48,217 nucleotides of DNA from Haplomitrium mnioides (lineage: Eukaryota > Marchantiophyta > Haplomitriopsida > Calobryales), in the NCBI GenBank assembly GCA_049999725.1, contig JBNGIS010008148.1:1-48217 (forward strand), read 5' to 3'. The position numbers and the translations under genes were made by a program. Shown piece by piece: positions 21,124-34,100 of this stretch (position 1 is its first letter; the number at the start of each line of letters is the position of its first letter). Under the pieces are notes generated by a model, which ran no database searches, was not told the origin of the DNA, and saw only the letters and a list, made by a program, of their open reading frames with translations.

Positions 21124-24100
21124 CTAGCAGCATGCCGCTTTCAAAAAATTGTCGTAAGGTGTTGCAGGAGGAAGCCTAAACACCTGCCATGGCTCCAGTG
21201 GAACACTTGTTAGCCAGAAAGGTGATAAAGGAACCTTCTTAGGTGGTTGTTGTCCTGAAGAAATCTCTCTCCCTGAAGCCTTGTGTTCATTATTTGCTTC
21301 TAGTTGCTGCACAGTCACATTCAATACTTGTGTATCAATATTATGCCCATGGGTACTGCACTCCTGAGGAATTACCAGGATAAAATACAACATATGAAGA
21401 TTTCGTTATAGTCGTTCTGCATCTGTGCCTCACTTTTTGGCATGGTCATTTAAGATCAAATTCAACTCTATCCTCACGTTAGACAAGTACATATAATTCA
21501 GATGTACAAGAAAGAGTACCACGCATGACTATTCTATAAAGCATACAACTCTCAAGTTTTGTGAAGTACCATTTGATTGGAAGACTGCTGATCACCAGTC
21601 AGTGCTGAGCTGTCTAGTCTCTCCGGGAGGGTTAAAAGCAAGGAGCTTGTGTCTGTTTCAAACTGCAAAACTTGAGACATCTTTTTCCTGCTGCCTGCAC
21701 CGAAGGCTTCACACTGGCTTGCCATTGCACTGTATGATAAGCGAGCTTCTGAAACAGTGGGGGAAGAGACTTGCCCTGCAGTTTCAAGAGCCTGAACAGT
21801 GCAACCATGGCATATGAATAACGAAATCACTTTCAACAACTGAAGTCAGATTCACATGGAGAATGATAACAAGAAGTTTGTTCTGGCATACCGCCTCTAG
21901 TAGCTGTGTCACACCCATTGCTTGAGGTGTCAGAGCAGGAACAGGGACACAGGCAAGCAGTCTAGGCAGATCTCCCACTGAAGTTTCACTTACAAGATCA
22001 TCTTCAAGTGATGTACCGGTGTGTGGTATAATCTAATATATACAAAATCCAGACAATATGTATCACATGTTGAGCTATTGGAGTAGGTTAATTGACATTG
22101 TTGCATGCATCAAACACAAAAGCCAATGTACACACTCAAAGGAATGTTTCTTGCCACTACAGCAAACATTGTCTGAGCTAGACAGGAGATGGCAAGTATA
22201 GCTATGAAGATGTGGAGAGTAAAACTAACCACAAAAACAAACAAATGGATATCAATAGTCTAGGAAAAACCTGCACACATCACATCTGTGCAACACGTAG
22301 AGGCAGCTTTCACAATGTAATGTCATGTACGTGTCAGACACAAAGTTTCAGACTAATCAGCTTCATCATGTGTAGGAGATAGCAAATAACATGTAGTTAA
22401 TTAAAACAGTAATTATCCATCCAAACCCAAGGCCAAAGAATTGTTTCAGATAGACAAACCTCATCAAATGAAAGCGAATCTCTTGATTCCAGAGGTGATC
22501 CATGTGAAAGCGGAGTCTCCAAGTACAGTTGTGAGCCAAGCCCCAACCCCTCGGCAGAGAAAGGCTGAAGCAACTGTTCCGAAACAGCTGACCTCTCTGT
22601 CTGCAAATTTACAGTCTGAAGTCAGTATCATGTTAGGGAATTTACAAACACATCACACAATGCCAAGCAGCATAATTTCATTTCAAATTCACATCCATAG
22701 TTATTCTTCTGCAAAGATGGATATTATTTTCGTTAGACTTCCATTCTGATAGTCTACACAAGATAGATTTTTCAGTACTGGGCATCATGTCTTAGAAACT
22801 TTGCGATATAGACAGAGATGGGGGTCACCACATTTCTCTAGTCCAAGATATGCACAGCGGCACCAAGAGAGGCACAATTGGGCTCCGCAAAAACTTGTCC
22901 TCAGGGAGCGGACTATTTTCACTGAGAATTGACAGGGGTTCAAAATAAGTCTCTTGGCTGTAGAAGATAGAAATGAGGAATATGAGCTTGCAAAAGATGA
23001 TAACCTGAATAGTACTCAGGTTCTAGTTAAAATAAATAAAAATTAACGTGGAAATGATTACATTTAATTTTAAGTTTTTTCACGAAAGGATGAATTTAGT
23101 TTAAAAGAGGATGAACAAATTTGACTTCCTTGGGAGGTAAAATTCGCTCAAAGTCTTAGATATTAGGGTTAGGTTACAGGAAATTTTGAGGTTCTGAGGC
23201 TCAATACTGCTTGATTTACTGTTTGAGCTTCCACCTTGGGTCATGGATTTGATTTTAGAGCAATTCTCAAAGTGAATAAAAAATCCTTTTCTGCTTTCTA
23301 CGAACAAAGATAAAAAATAGAAGCAGAATCAGAATTTGATTAAAGTCTCAGACCAGCACAGAGAGAGAGAGAGAAGAGACAAAAAAAGAACCTCAAGAAC
23401 CAGTGTACAATTTCGCACAATCAGCTCCACCAGAGCTTCAGATGTTTGATCAGCTGCTAGTGAAAGAGTAGAGAGGAAGGTAAGCGCATCATGATCATCA
23501 GAAGCCGACCCATAGTCCTTGGCATTTCCATGGTTGTCGGACGCTTTGAGCCCATTGTCCTCTAACAGCTCCAAATAAGGATCCTTCTACAAGATTAGAT
23601 TCCAACTAAAAGTTATTTCATCTCATCTGCCCCAGGTACTTGGCACTCACAAAATCATCCAGCAAATGTATCTGTGACAACTCACACTGCGTAAGATGTT
23701 GCAACTTGAAAGAACCTCATAAAAAGTGTATTTCTTTGCACCTATGATGATCACTATGATGATACAAACTGCTAAAATTGTTTGTTCAATAATATGGTCA
23801 TATAACTTCATACTATTATTTCTCTTTTACCCTACCAGGTAGTTGGGAAAATACTCACCATTGTAACTTTGAGAGAAGTCTTGACAAGATTAGCAAGTCG
23901 TGGAATGTTATAGGCTCTGCCTGCAAACACAAGCATTGCAGATGCCAGGCTGAACAAAGATCTTCGTCTTGATGGTGAAGGCTGTGTACCTGCATTGTTA
24001 AAGTCTGGGCAAAAGTTACACCTGGAACCTTTTTGTACCCTGTACCCCATACTCATAGAGGAAGAAAAGGGAAGCTGGAAACACACTGTAAAATTTGTCT

Positions 24101-27100
24101 TGGAAATGCAATTGGACAAAAGTGAATAAATGAACGCAAGACATTTTAGCAGTCCAACCAAATAAATATAGAAACACACAAGTATTGCGAAAATTTCATA
24201 CCTACAAATTCAGGTAGCCAAGAAAATAGACAATCAAGATGATTTAAACTGAAGATTGAAAAGGCTAGCCACCTTTAGTTCATCAAAAGAAGATGGGGAC
24301 TAAGAGAAGAACATTAAAAAAGAAAATTGATGAATACAAACAAAAGAAATAAACACAAAAATTACAAAACCCAAAAAATCAAAAACATACAAAGAACAGT
24401 GCGGTAATGTTGCATAAAGTAGTAAAGTACATAATATACCCAAAATATACAATAGTTGGTTCAGAGCACCTACAATCATACTAAAGAAATCTCCATCACA
24501 TCCAATAAAACTTTACACAGTTTGCTGAGTGCAGAAAATCTCACAGTGAGGATCAAGAGCCAAGCTTCTGAGAGATAAAGCCAATTGGAAAGCTCGTACA
24601 AATGTGCTGTGGCTTGAAGTCTGCACAAAATGATGAAAAAGTAATAACGCATCTGCATTTATGCAAAACCATACTATTACCACTACAGGCTTCCCCCACT
24701 TCAGAATAGATTACTCCACACGCCATTCTGTACTGATATTTCCTCTGAGCTATTTCAATGGCACGAGCATGAAACTTCAAATCAACTCAGCATCACACGT
24801 CACCAATCCAGCTGCAATCTCTTGCAATAGGTTTTGCACATAGAATCTCATAAGCCTGAAGGTAGAGTGATACCTTTGCTCGTGAGAACAGTAAAGCCAG
24901 GATGTAAGTATGAGCAATTGCTTCATAACTTGAAGGAACATTAGCAGGTAAGACTGCCTCAACCCACAACGTAGACAGAAGGAGACCTGCTTGATGTCCA
25001 CTCAACCTAGCAGCCGTCATTTCCTGAAAATATCACATATAACACAAACAACAATGACCAACTGTTCTTTGATATCATCTCAAGTACAACTATGACTGAA
25101 AATCAAGGCTATGTCCAGTAACTTGGGCATTTGACAGCACGAGAAATTTGTCTTGAAAAGAAACAACTCACAATATCCTTGGGTATGTTCGATGGTTTTC
25201 TCAGGTGGGCCATAGACCGAGACCTCTCCATAGACAGTTCCATTGTTCGTTCCATGCTCAATTTCAAACCAAATAATCGGCTGGGACTTGCAAAGAACAA
25301 CCCAGGAGTCCCTTTCTGCTTTAAGGTTCCTGTTTCCACTAGTTCCAGCCCCTCTTCTTTCTCTCTCCTTAGTTCATCTCGATCGAACTTTTGTGTCCCT
25401 ATTTCCTCTCGCTCAATGGTCTTTTCTCTCCTCAACCTTTCAAACAAGGCAGCTGCAGATGCAAATGCTGAAGTATTCCGTAAAGCTGTTCTGCTAGTTC
25501 CAGGCATTGGGTGAATAGCATCAAAATCCTCATCCCTGGAGACAGATGCTGATACCAGAAGAAGAGCAAAAACACCATGTGCCCTAACTGCTGTTTCAAC
25601 ATCTGGGTGAACCATGGCTTGTAAAAGCTCCTGAAACAGTGCCTCCGGAAATAGCTACACAAAAAACAACAGATGAGGATCATAACATGCTTTGCATTTC
25701 ATAAACTTTATCTCAAAGGAAACCTAAATATATACCTGGTCTGTGTAAGATTGATCAGGAACAGATGTAACGCAATGAGCCAAGACAGATACAGCTTCAA
25801 TTGTAGTCCGTGCAACAATTGGATTCAATGAGAGCTTTTCGAGTGTTGCTGCCATCATGTCAAGAACAGGGCCAGTGTCGCCTACCTGTAAACGAAAATC
25901 ACAGTCAGATGTGCAAGGAGCAACATATCTGAAAGTGTGGAGAATAAAACCAACAACAATACAGAGTTAAAATTTGACCAGAATGCAACTTTTTGTAAAT
26001 AGTCCAGGAGATACCTCAACTAGCACAACACAGAGAATGGAGCCTTCAAAGTGTGATTGTCAGTCACAAAGTTTTCAGTTAACAGTGCCAGTAACTGGAA
26101 AAGGATCAATCTTAACATTTGACCAAGTGAACAATGTACACAACACAGGAATGGGTGAAATTTCTGGCCAAGTGATCACATATTGAGCCCTATTTTGACC
26201 AACTTACCATAAACAAGGTCACCACAGCTTATTAACAGACAAAAATTTTAGACAACCCTCCCAACAAAAACTTTTCAACGACCATTGTCAAAACTATATT
26301 CTCCATTGTTAACATAAAAGGTACACAGATTATGTAACACCATTTGTTTGCTGAGGTGAGAGAAAGTTTGTTAATNNNNNNNNNNTTTCCAGGGCTCACT
26401 GATCACTGTACTATATCCAGAGCTGGTGGAAGAGCCACAATACATGTAACCCAACAAAGGGAAAGGTGTCCTCGAAGGAGGTTTTCGCTCCATACTAGGT
26501 GATTTTTTCATTCACGGATGTTGCTAAAGGGTCCAGAGGACCACCACTTCAATCTTCTGGGGATAGCCTAGGGTCTAGAGGACCACCACCGACTTCAGCC
26601 AAGTGAGTCGACCATCATCGGGAAGCCAATGACGATATGGTGGATTGGGATAGAGGATGGTGATAGTGCAAACAACTTCCATGCAAAAGACTTTTGGCTT
26701 ATAGTCCTACTATTAGACATGCAGGCCATATATATCTTTTTCCCTCTCCCAAAAACTGACAGGGAACTTTGCCAAAAAAATGATCTCAAAAGTGAAGTGA
26801 TCGGTTGATAACCCCCAACCCATTCCAAATAATTCCTGATTCTTGGAAAAAACAAGAACAAATCTAGAGTTGAGTGAGTTAATAATATTTTATAGTGTAG
26901 TGGAGTTTCAGGGAAAGGGGCCCCACAGGACTGTCAAGAGGAAAAAAGGAAGATACCTGAGAGAAAGATGGAAGGGGTGAATGCCCACATAAGCACCAAC
27001 AAGGACCATCTGTTAAAGTTGGATAGTAATTCCTGAAGCTTACTAATAGGTTTTCAATAGAGTTGACACATTCCTCAAAAAAAAAAAATTTAAAAAATCT

Positions 27101-30100
27101 CACTCAGGAATCAAATTTCCATCTAAATTATTGAAATCAGCAGAGTCTGAAGAGAAACCCTGTCCACTAAAGTTAACAACCAAGTTTATTTAGAATCCAT
27201 CTTATCCTAAGGATCTCAAGCAATGAGACATAGCAAATCCAATGCAGAAAAGAAAGATCTCTAACCCGCTTGGCTAGTTCCATCAAACATTCCTCGATCG
27301 CTGCTTGTAGAGCTTGATGTCCTTCCAATAATTCACCTTCAGATGAGTTTGAGACTTCCACAGAAAATTGCAGACTTCTGCGGAGATGCCTTAACAAATC
27401 ACTCATGGCTCCAACATCTGCGACACTTGCTTTGGCCTTGGATTGATATGCCAAGTTCCCAGCGACCTCCACAATATTGGTCTTCACAATGGGGTTGTCT
27501 GACACACTTTTATGGTCAAGATGTCTTACTACTATTGGGAGTAAAAGCTGATCATTTCCTGCCAAGTTCAAATGCTTATCACATAAGATACACACCAAGG
27601 TTGCACCACTCTGGTGGCTCAAATGCAGTCAAGGATGATGGAGTTCAATTAACTTTTTTTAACAACCCCAACTTTGATAGATTAGCAGGAATGTAATTCT
27701 ATAAATTACAAATACCAGGAAGGTGCCTACACAATACAGGAAGAATACAACAGAAAGAACACATGCTCACTGAAGACACTGATGCCACTACAACCAGAGC
27801 TGTCAAAACATCAATCGCCACTATTCATCACAGATACCTGATTTTTCCATGAAATACTGCATGTCCCGAAGGACAGAAAGGACAAGCCCATGCTCTCGTG
27901 ACCAGAGCTTGCCAGTATCAAAATACTGAAACATGGGTTCCAAAACTCTCCTTACTGTAGTAGCCTCCTTAGCAAGGCGTGCCATATTCTGAACGCAGAT
28001 TTGAGACCATACCTTTGGTGCCTCTGCTTCCATCCTATGAACCATGCACACAAAAATTAATGGCACAGAAATATGGGACACAGTGCAATTCTGCCAGGGA
28101 GTAAATCTACTGGCTGAGTTCTATAGTTGTGGCTGCTGTATTTCATGTCACTGCAAAGATAACGGAACCTTGTTTCAAAAATCAAGTTCAGTCAATCACA
28201 TGAGTTGCCATGAAATGAATATTGATGTCTACCTTGTCAGGCAGGATGGGTCTTTATAACGAGAACTCTCCCTGTGAAGGCTTAATTTTGTGATGGCCCC
28301 TCTCATAACTGCAACAGCACCACGGCCTTCGCCCTTCAAGACTTCTTTCACCCAGTTATGATGTGTCTCACCCCTGTCCTGAATATCAGACTCCAAGTCG
28401 TCTACAGATGCATCATAGTTGTCCAAAATAACAGCCACAATCTGCAAAATATACCATGGGCTTACATGGAAAATCCATTAGTCTCTGACTCAGCTTACTG
28501 CAACACAAATTCAAAGAGATTTGTCACAAAAACCAGCAACTCGTGATCTAGTAATGCCATCAATGCCTAGTGTCTTAAACGCATTTTTTAAAACAATTAG
28601 AATATAGTAAACATCCAGCATGTGGAAGAATATGTACTACCTCTTCAAATTCTGAAGAAATGTATGAATATTTCCCCATGAAGCTTACCTGCAAAAGCAA
28701 CAGCAAATTGTACATTGTACGGAGTCAACTGAAAGAGGGACAAGGGATCCTGTGTAATGGACGGAGCTGCGACAGGAGAAAGGGAAATGAAGACAGGTAA
28801 TTTGAAATGGAGCGAAGTGCATTTTTCTTGGATATTGCATCCTTTAGTAGAGAGGATCTGTACAGCACAAAAAATAACCACTTACCATAGCTGAGAGGGC
28901 CTGCAACCCAGCAGCCCGAAGTGGAAGGCGTCTGCTCTCTTCCCCTTTTTCACGTCCTAAATCGCATAACTTTGAAACCAGAGGCTCTAAATTATGTATG
29001 TAGGTACCATCCGTCTGCCTCAAAAGCAGAGACGTGTGTTAAACTTTGCAGAAACGTTATGCAAAATGTGTAATAACAAATTCCGCAGCCCTCTAAGAAC
29101 TATTGTATTGATAGGCCCAGAGTCAAAAGGCTATCTAAGAAGACAGCCTGATTTTATTAATGTCCTTACCTGATTGTGAAGGAAATCAACGAGTGTGAGG
29201 CAACCAAGAACTCGCATGGAATCCTGCCGTACTTGATCGAGAAGAGTCCGGATCATTCCCAAGGCACTCGTAGCAAACAATGGCCTGCAAAAACTCATAC
29301 TCCTGACTTCAGGAATTATTGATAAAAGGTTCTTCATTCGATATTAAGGAATGCCTTTCAAACTCGAATCTCAAGAACCCCCCGCCCCCCCCCGTTAACA
29401 CTTTCAGCATCTACTTGTCAAAAGGACAGCTTAACACAACCGTAGATCGGACGGACCTCATTCCACACAATCTCAAACGACTTACATAGGCTGGGATACA
29501 CCGTTTAAGGATAGGTGGACAGAAGGGCTCAGATAAGAAAAAATATCTCTGGAAACGAAAACATGTCGCCATATGTTGGAGCTTACATCTGGTCTCTACA
29601 TGCAGAAAGGAGCTTGCTGTATGCTCGCATGACGACCTTAACAGAGCCATAGTGCTCGCTCCTCAACTCCTTATATCCTCGTTGCTCAAGTCCAGTCGCT
29701 ATCTGCATTGGGAGGCAAACGGGAAGAAAATTCAGGAAAATTTGCCAATTATGCTCTCACAATCATCACACTATCATCAGGAAAATCCTCATACCTTCGG
29801 AATGCGCAAGGGGTTTTTAGCCGCATACTCGCTAAGCTTTCCAATTTTACGATCGTTAGGAGCTTCATCCTGCAACTCCGCATCCGTCAGAATCAAAGGC
29901 CACATACAGATACTTGAAGAAATGCGGCAGATGGACAGCACGATGCAAACAGAGGAAGCGGAGATCAACCAATAGAATCCAGAAAAAGAAAAAAAAAAAA
30001 AAGAGATTACCTGTGATTTAGGGAAAATATCAGCCAACAGCTTCTTGTAGCGCTTGACAGGTTGACGAGACCGCGCTCGAAGCTCAGGGCAGCAAACGCA

Positions 30101-30145
30101 AAGATTTCCACAGGCAGGAAGAACCCTGCGAGATATGACGCCCAT
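21124..30145 (-). CDS. EFR3: EFR3-family protein (plant EFOP / SEMI-ROLLED LEAF 2 type), 19 exons
   Basis: I joined these exons in phase: 30145-30011, 29869-29795, 29702-29587, 29284-29170, 29014-28886, 28688-28641, 28441-28233, 28034-27838, 27558-27266, 25885-25736, 25654-25172, 25023-24874, 24620-24545, 23989-23859, 23586-23392, 22600-22460, 22032-21892, 21791-21570, 21363-21124. All introns are GT-AG, and the product is about 1081 residues, the usual size. The start has the family signature MGVISRRVLPACGNLCVCC, whose cysteines are the likely S-acylation sites that tether it to the plasma membrane. Then come SRQPVKRYKKLLADIFPKS, DRKIGKLSEYAAKNPLRIPK and RGETHHNWVKEVL. The end is WQVFRLPPATPYDNFLKAACC. 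The rest should be helical ARM/HEAT-like repeats. Known for the family: EFR3/EFOP anchors the PI4-kinase alpha complex at the plasma membrane, and rice SRL2 affects leaf rolling. All junctions keep frame and no internal stop is seen, so the gene looks intact. The donor of exon 15 (GAG|GTTCTT) is weak. Confidence 0.93.
25737..27265 (-). other. Large EFR3 intron 9 with gap and extra sequence
   Basis: Intron 9 is 25886-27265, about 1.4 kb, the longest of the gene, and contains 10 N (26376-26385). The part right of the gap (about 26386-27110) has a different texture, with repeated GGGTCCAGAGGACCACCAC or GGGTCTAGAGGACCACCAC 54 bp apart (about 26528 and 26570). It may be an inserted element, but no ends or duplication could be placed. 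Confidence 0.45.
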
Positions 30146-31191
30146 GGTAGCACCTCTGCGCAACGATGGGAGGGGAACAAGGCTTCAAAACTGGTGGCAA
30201 ATTGCAGATTGAGGAGCGATGAATGCAACTACCGAATGTCGGTGACGTTACTCCCAATTCTTCTCATCACAGCTCCTCCTCCACCTCCACAATAACTCAT
30301 ATCTACGACCAATTCTCAACGGATTTCCGTAAGCACGAGAACAGAGCTCCGTCCACTCTCTTTCGCTTGTCCTCTTGCGCACTTCTGCACTGCCTTCTCG
30401 CCAACTTTGTCCTCCCTTTTGTCTGCTTGCGATGCAGGACTCGACTGAGCCCCGGACAATTGCCACTGCATCCGACACATCCACCCCTTCTTTAGCCAAC
30501 CTGTTATTTTCCGTCCGTTATTTTCCGTCCGGCTATTTTACCGGCTTTTAGAGAACAAAATCGTCTTCTTGCCCGTTAAATACGGAAGTACAACTCAATT
30601 AAGATGTAATCAGAATTAGAGAGAGAACTTAAACCCTAAACCGGCTTCCATTTTTATTTCATAAAGGAAACGTGGAATACAAAGATCGTCTTGGAATAGC
30701 AAGCAAGATAGTTACAACTGATATGCCACTCAATTAACAAACGTAAGTAAGCTGTATTTAGAGCTTTAATGTACAATTAGATCCTTCCTTAACGGAACAA
30801 ATAAGAGAGCACATGGTCCTGTGATGATCTGTTTTATTTAGAAATTTCATGATACGAACAAAAGAAGTTCCAATCTTCATGATAGAGGACTTGGACTTTT
30901 GGACTGGTAGGCAAAATGGTCAGTAGACAAAAGTTTTCACAAATAGTCCCTGAAAAGTGTTGACGGCTGATGTGCTGTGTTGACCATTTCCGGGTCAGGT
31001 CTTGTTGCCAACAATCAAATGGTCCTCTGAAAGAAGTTTGGTGCCTGTAACTTGGCATTTCTCACCATTAACAGAGCGCAGTAACGTAACTGGTGACATA
31101 TGATTTGCAGCATATCTAACAACCAAAAGTGCTCCTCAGAAGAAGAGCATATCCACCTGTAGGAGAAAATCATTCACACGCTTGCAATCCA
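30146..31191. promoter_or_regulatory. Intergenic region: EFR3 5' UTR/promoter and PPR 3' UTR
   Basis: Both genes are on the minus strand, so this holds the 3' end of the PPR gene (right side) and the upstream region of the EFR3-type gene (left side). A CT-rich tract (about 30260-30300) lies close upstream of the EFR3 start. A 14-bp direct repeat GTTATTTTCCGTCC occurs twice near 30503-30530. No clear TATA box was identified, and the short frames here show no protein-like features. Confidence 0.45.
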
Positions 31192-34100
31192 TCACCAGTA
31201 ATCACAACATGAACACAGTCCATCCTGGAAGTAATGAAATCTGTTGGCATCTCTTACAGCAATTTCCCGACGAACTATCTTTGTCATGAACTTGGTGGCA
31301 GTGTGGCAGTCAACACACATTCTCAAGTTCTTATAAATACGTAGAGGAGTACCAGGAGCCGTGTTAATGAGCCCAAAGCCAATTGCAAGCGTTTCACTGT
31401 GGCGACTCAAACATAGCACCTTTACTCCTTCATCCGGCACATAACCTGACTGCACCATCTGCTGGCTTAATCTCTCCAGTTCTGCATGTATCACCTCTAT
31501 TTGAGGATGAGCATGGTCATCAACAACAAATGAATGGACTTGGCCTTCAACTTCGATGCAGGTTCGCCCCAGCATTTTCTTCACTCCTCTTTCCTTTAGC
31601 CTTTCTCGAACCCTTTCACAGCCACCCCATTGGCCAGCAGCAGCATAAAAGTTTGATAGCAGGACAGAACTAGGGGGGTTATCAGGATCTGATTTAAGAA
31701 GGCGTTTTGCTATCCTTTGTCCCATATATACCTTATTGTGCTTTCTACAAGCACCCAGCAAGGCCATCAATGCAATATTGTCCTCACCAATTTCAGGCTC
31801 CCTTCTAAGAAAGTCCTCTGCCTCATCGAGGCGACCTGCTCGGCCAAGAAGATCAACCATGCAGGCGTAGTGCTCCCCTGTTTGTGCAACACCATAAACT
31901 GAATTCATGGCCTCAAATAATTGGATGCCTTCCTCTACAAGACCTCCATGGCTGCATGCTGAAAGCAGACAAATAAATGTCACCTTGTTCATTTGCACAC
32001 CAGCTTGGTGCATGTCTTGAAAAAGTAGGAGAGCTTCTTTGCCCTGCCCATGCATCGCAAAACCCCCAAGCATAGCAGTCCAACAGACAACATCACGAGT
32101 GGGCATTGCATGGAATACTCTTTGTGCATCCTCAATGCTCCCACATTTTGCATACATATCAACAAGGGCACCTCCCACAAACACATCAGACTCGCAACCA
32201 CTTCCAATTACCTGGGTGTGGACACGCCTACCTTCATCGAGGGCCATTACACTAGCACAGGCATTCAGTACTGCTACAAAGGTGACAGAGTCTGGTTTCA
32301 CCCCTTGTTTTTGCATCTGTACAAACAGTTCCAATGCTTTCTGCCCTTGGTCCCATCTCAGGTATCCAGTTAGCATGCCGTTCCAAGCAACCAAATCAGG
32401 AGTAGAAATTGCACAGAATATTTTTCGGGCTTCCTCTATGCTCCCACATTTTGCATACATATTCACAAGAGTACTCCCAACAAACGCATTACACTTGCAC
32501 CCACTTTGCACCAACTGTGAGTGGATGTGCCTACCTTCATCCAGGGACATTATGCTTGCACAAGCACTCAGCACTATCACAAAAGTGATGGAGTCTGGGG
32601 TTACGCCTTCTTCTTGCATCAGTGCAAATAATTCTAGTGCCCTTTGCCCTTCGTCATACTTCACATATCCAGCAAGCATGGCATTCCAGGATACCAAGTC
32701 CCGAGTAGGCATCTTATGAAATACTCTTTGTGCATCATCTATGCTCCCACATTTGGCATACATGTCCACCAGGGTACTTCCCACTAAGATATGTGATTCA
32801 AAGCCACTCTCAATGAGATGGGAGTGCACACGCCTGCCTTCCTCCAGAGCCATTACACTAGCACATGCATTCAACACCAAAACAATGGTGACAGGGTTCG
32901 GCTTAATGCCTTTTTCTTGCATCAGTCCAAATAGCTCAAGGGCCTTCTGCACTTGCGCACATTTCACATATCCACCAAGCATTGCATTCCAAGAGATCAC
33001 ATCATGATTAGGCATTGCATAGAAAACACTTTCTGCATCCTCTATGCTCCCACATTTCCCATACATGTCTACAAGAGTATTTCCCAAAAACACATCAGAA
33101 TCGCAACCACTTTGAATGAGCTGTAAATGAACAAGCCTACCTTCTTCCAACGCCACTACACTGGCACATGCATTTAGCACCACTACAAATGTTACAAGTT
33201 CTGGTGTTATGCCTTCTTCTTGCATCAGGAAAAATAGTTCCAGCACCTTTTTCCCTTGCTCACATTTCACATATCCAGCTAGCATGGCAGTCCATGTGAC
33301 CACTTCACGAGTAGGCATTTTATGGAATACTCGTTGTGCATCATCAATGCTCCCACATTTTGCATACATGTCCACCAGGGCACTTCCTACAAACATATCC
33401 GACTCGTAGCCACTCTGAATGAGCAGTGCATGGATGACCCTACCTTCATCAAGGGCCACTATACTGGCACAAGCATTAAGTAGCAACACGAAAGTGACAG
33501 GGTTTGGTTTAACACATTCTTTTTGCATTTGTGTAAAGAGTTCCTGTGCTTTGTCACCTTGCCCAGATTTCACATATCCACCGAGCATGGTATTCCAAGA
33601 AACCACATTACGAGTAGGCATTGTCTGAAATACTCGTTCTGCATTCTCTATGCTCCCACATTTTGCATACATGTCCACAAGTGTATTTTCCAGGAATACA
33701 TCAGACCTACAGCCACTTTCAATGACCTGTGTGTGGACACGCCTTCCTTCATCCAGGGCCATTAAACTGGCGCATGCATTCAGTACCACGACAAAGGTGA
33801 CAGGGTCGGGCTTTACACCTTCTTCTAACATTAGTGCAAATAGTTCCAGTGCCTTCTGCCCTTGCTGGCACTTCACATATCCAGAGAGCATGGCAGTCCA
33901 AGCAACAACTCCATGACAAGGCAATTTGTCAAACACACTTTGTGCATTCTCTACACTCCCACATTTCGCATACATGTCAATCAATGCGCTTCCAACAAAC
34001 ACATCCATATCACAATTGCTTTGAATAGCCTGTGCATGGATTCGCCTCCCTTCATCAAGTGCTGATAAGCTGGCACATGCATTCAGGACCCTGGCAAAGG

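Noticed and set aside
25131-25514. 127-codon plus-strand frame opposite EFR3 exon 11
   Set aside because: It is antisense to a 161-codon exon that joins in phase with conserved neighbours.
29370-29400. C-rich run in an EFR3 intron as a structured element
   Set aside because: A short homopolymer-like stretch (CCCCCCGCCCCCCCCCCG) without further pattern. It is more likely slippage or sequencing noise.
32039-32719. 226-codon plus-strand frame and several shorter ones opposite the PPR gene
   Set aside because: They are antisense shadows of the repeated PPR modules. The same nonsense phrases recur every 303 bp.
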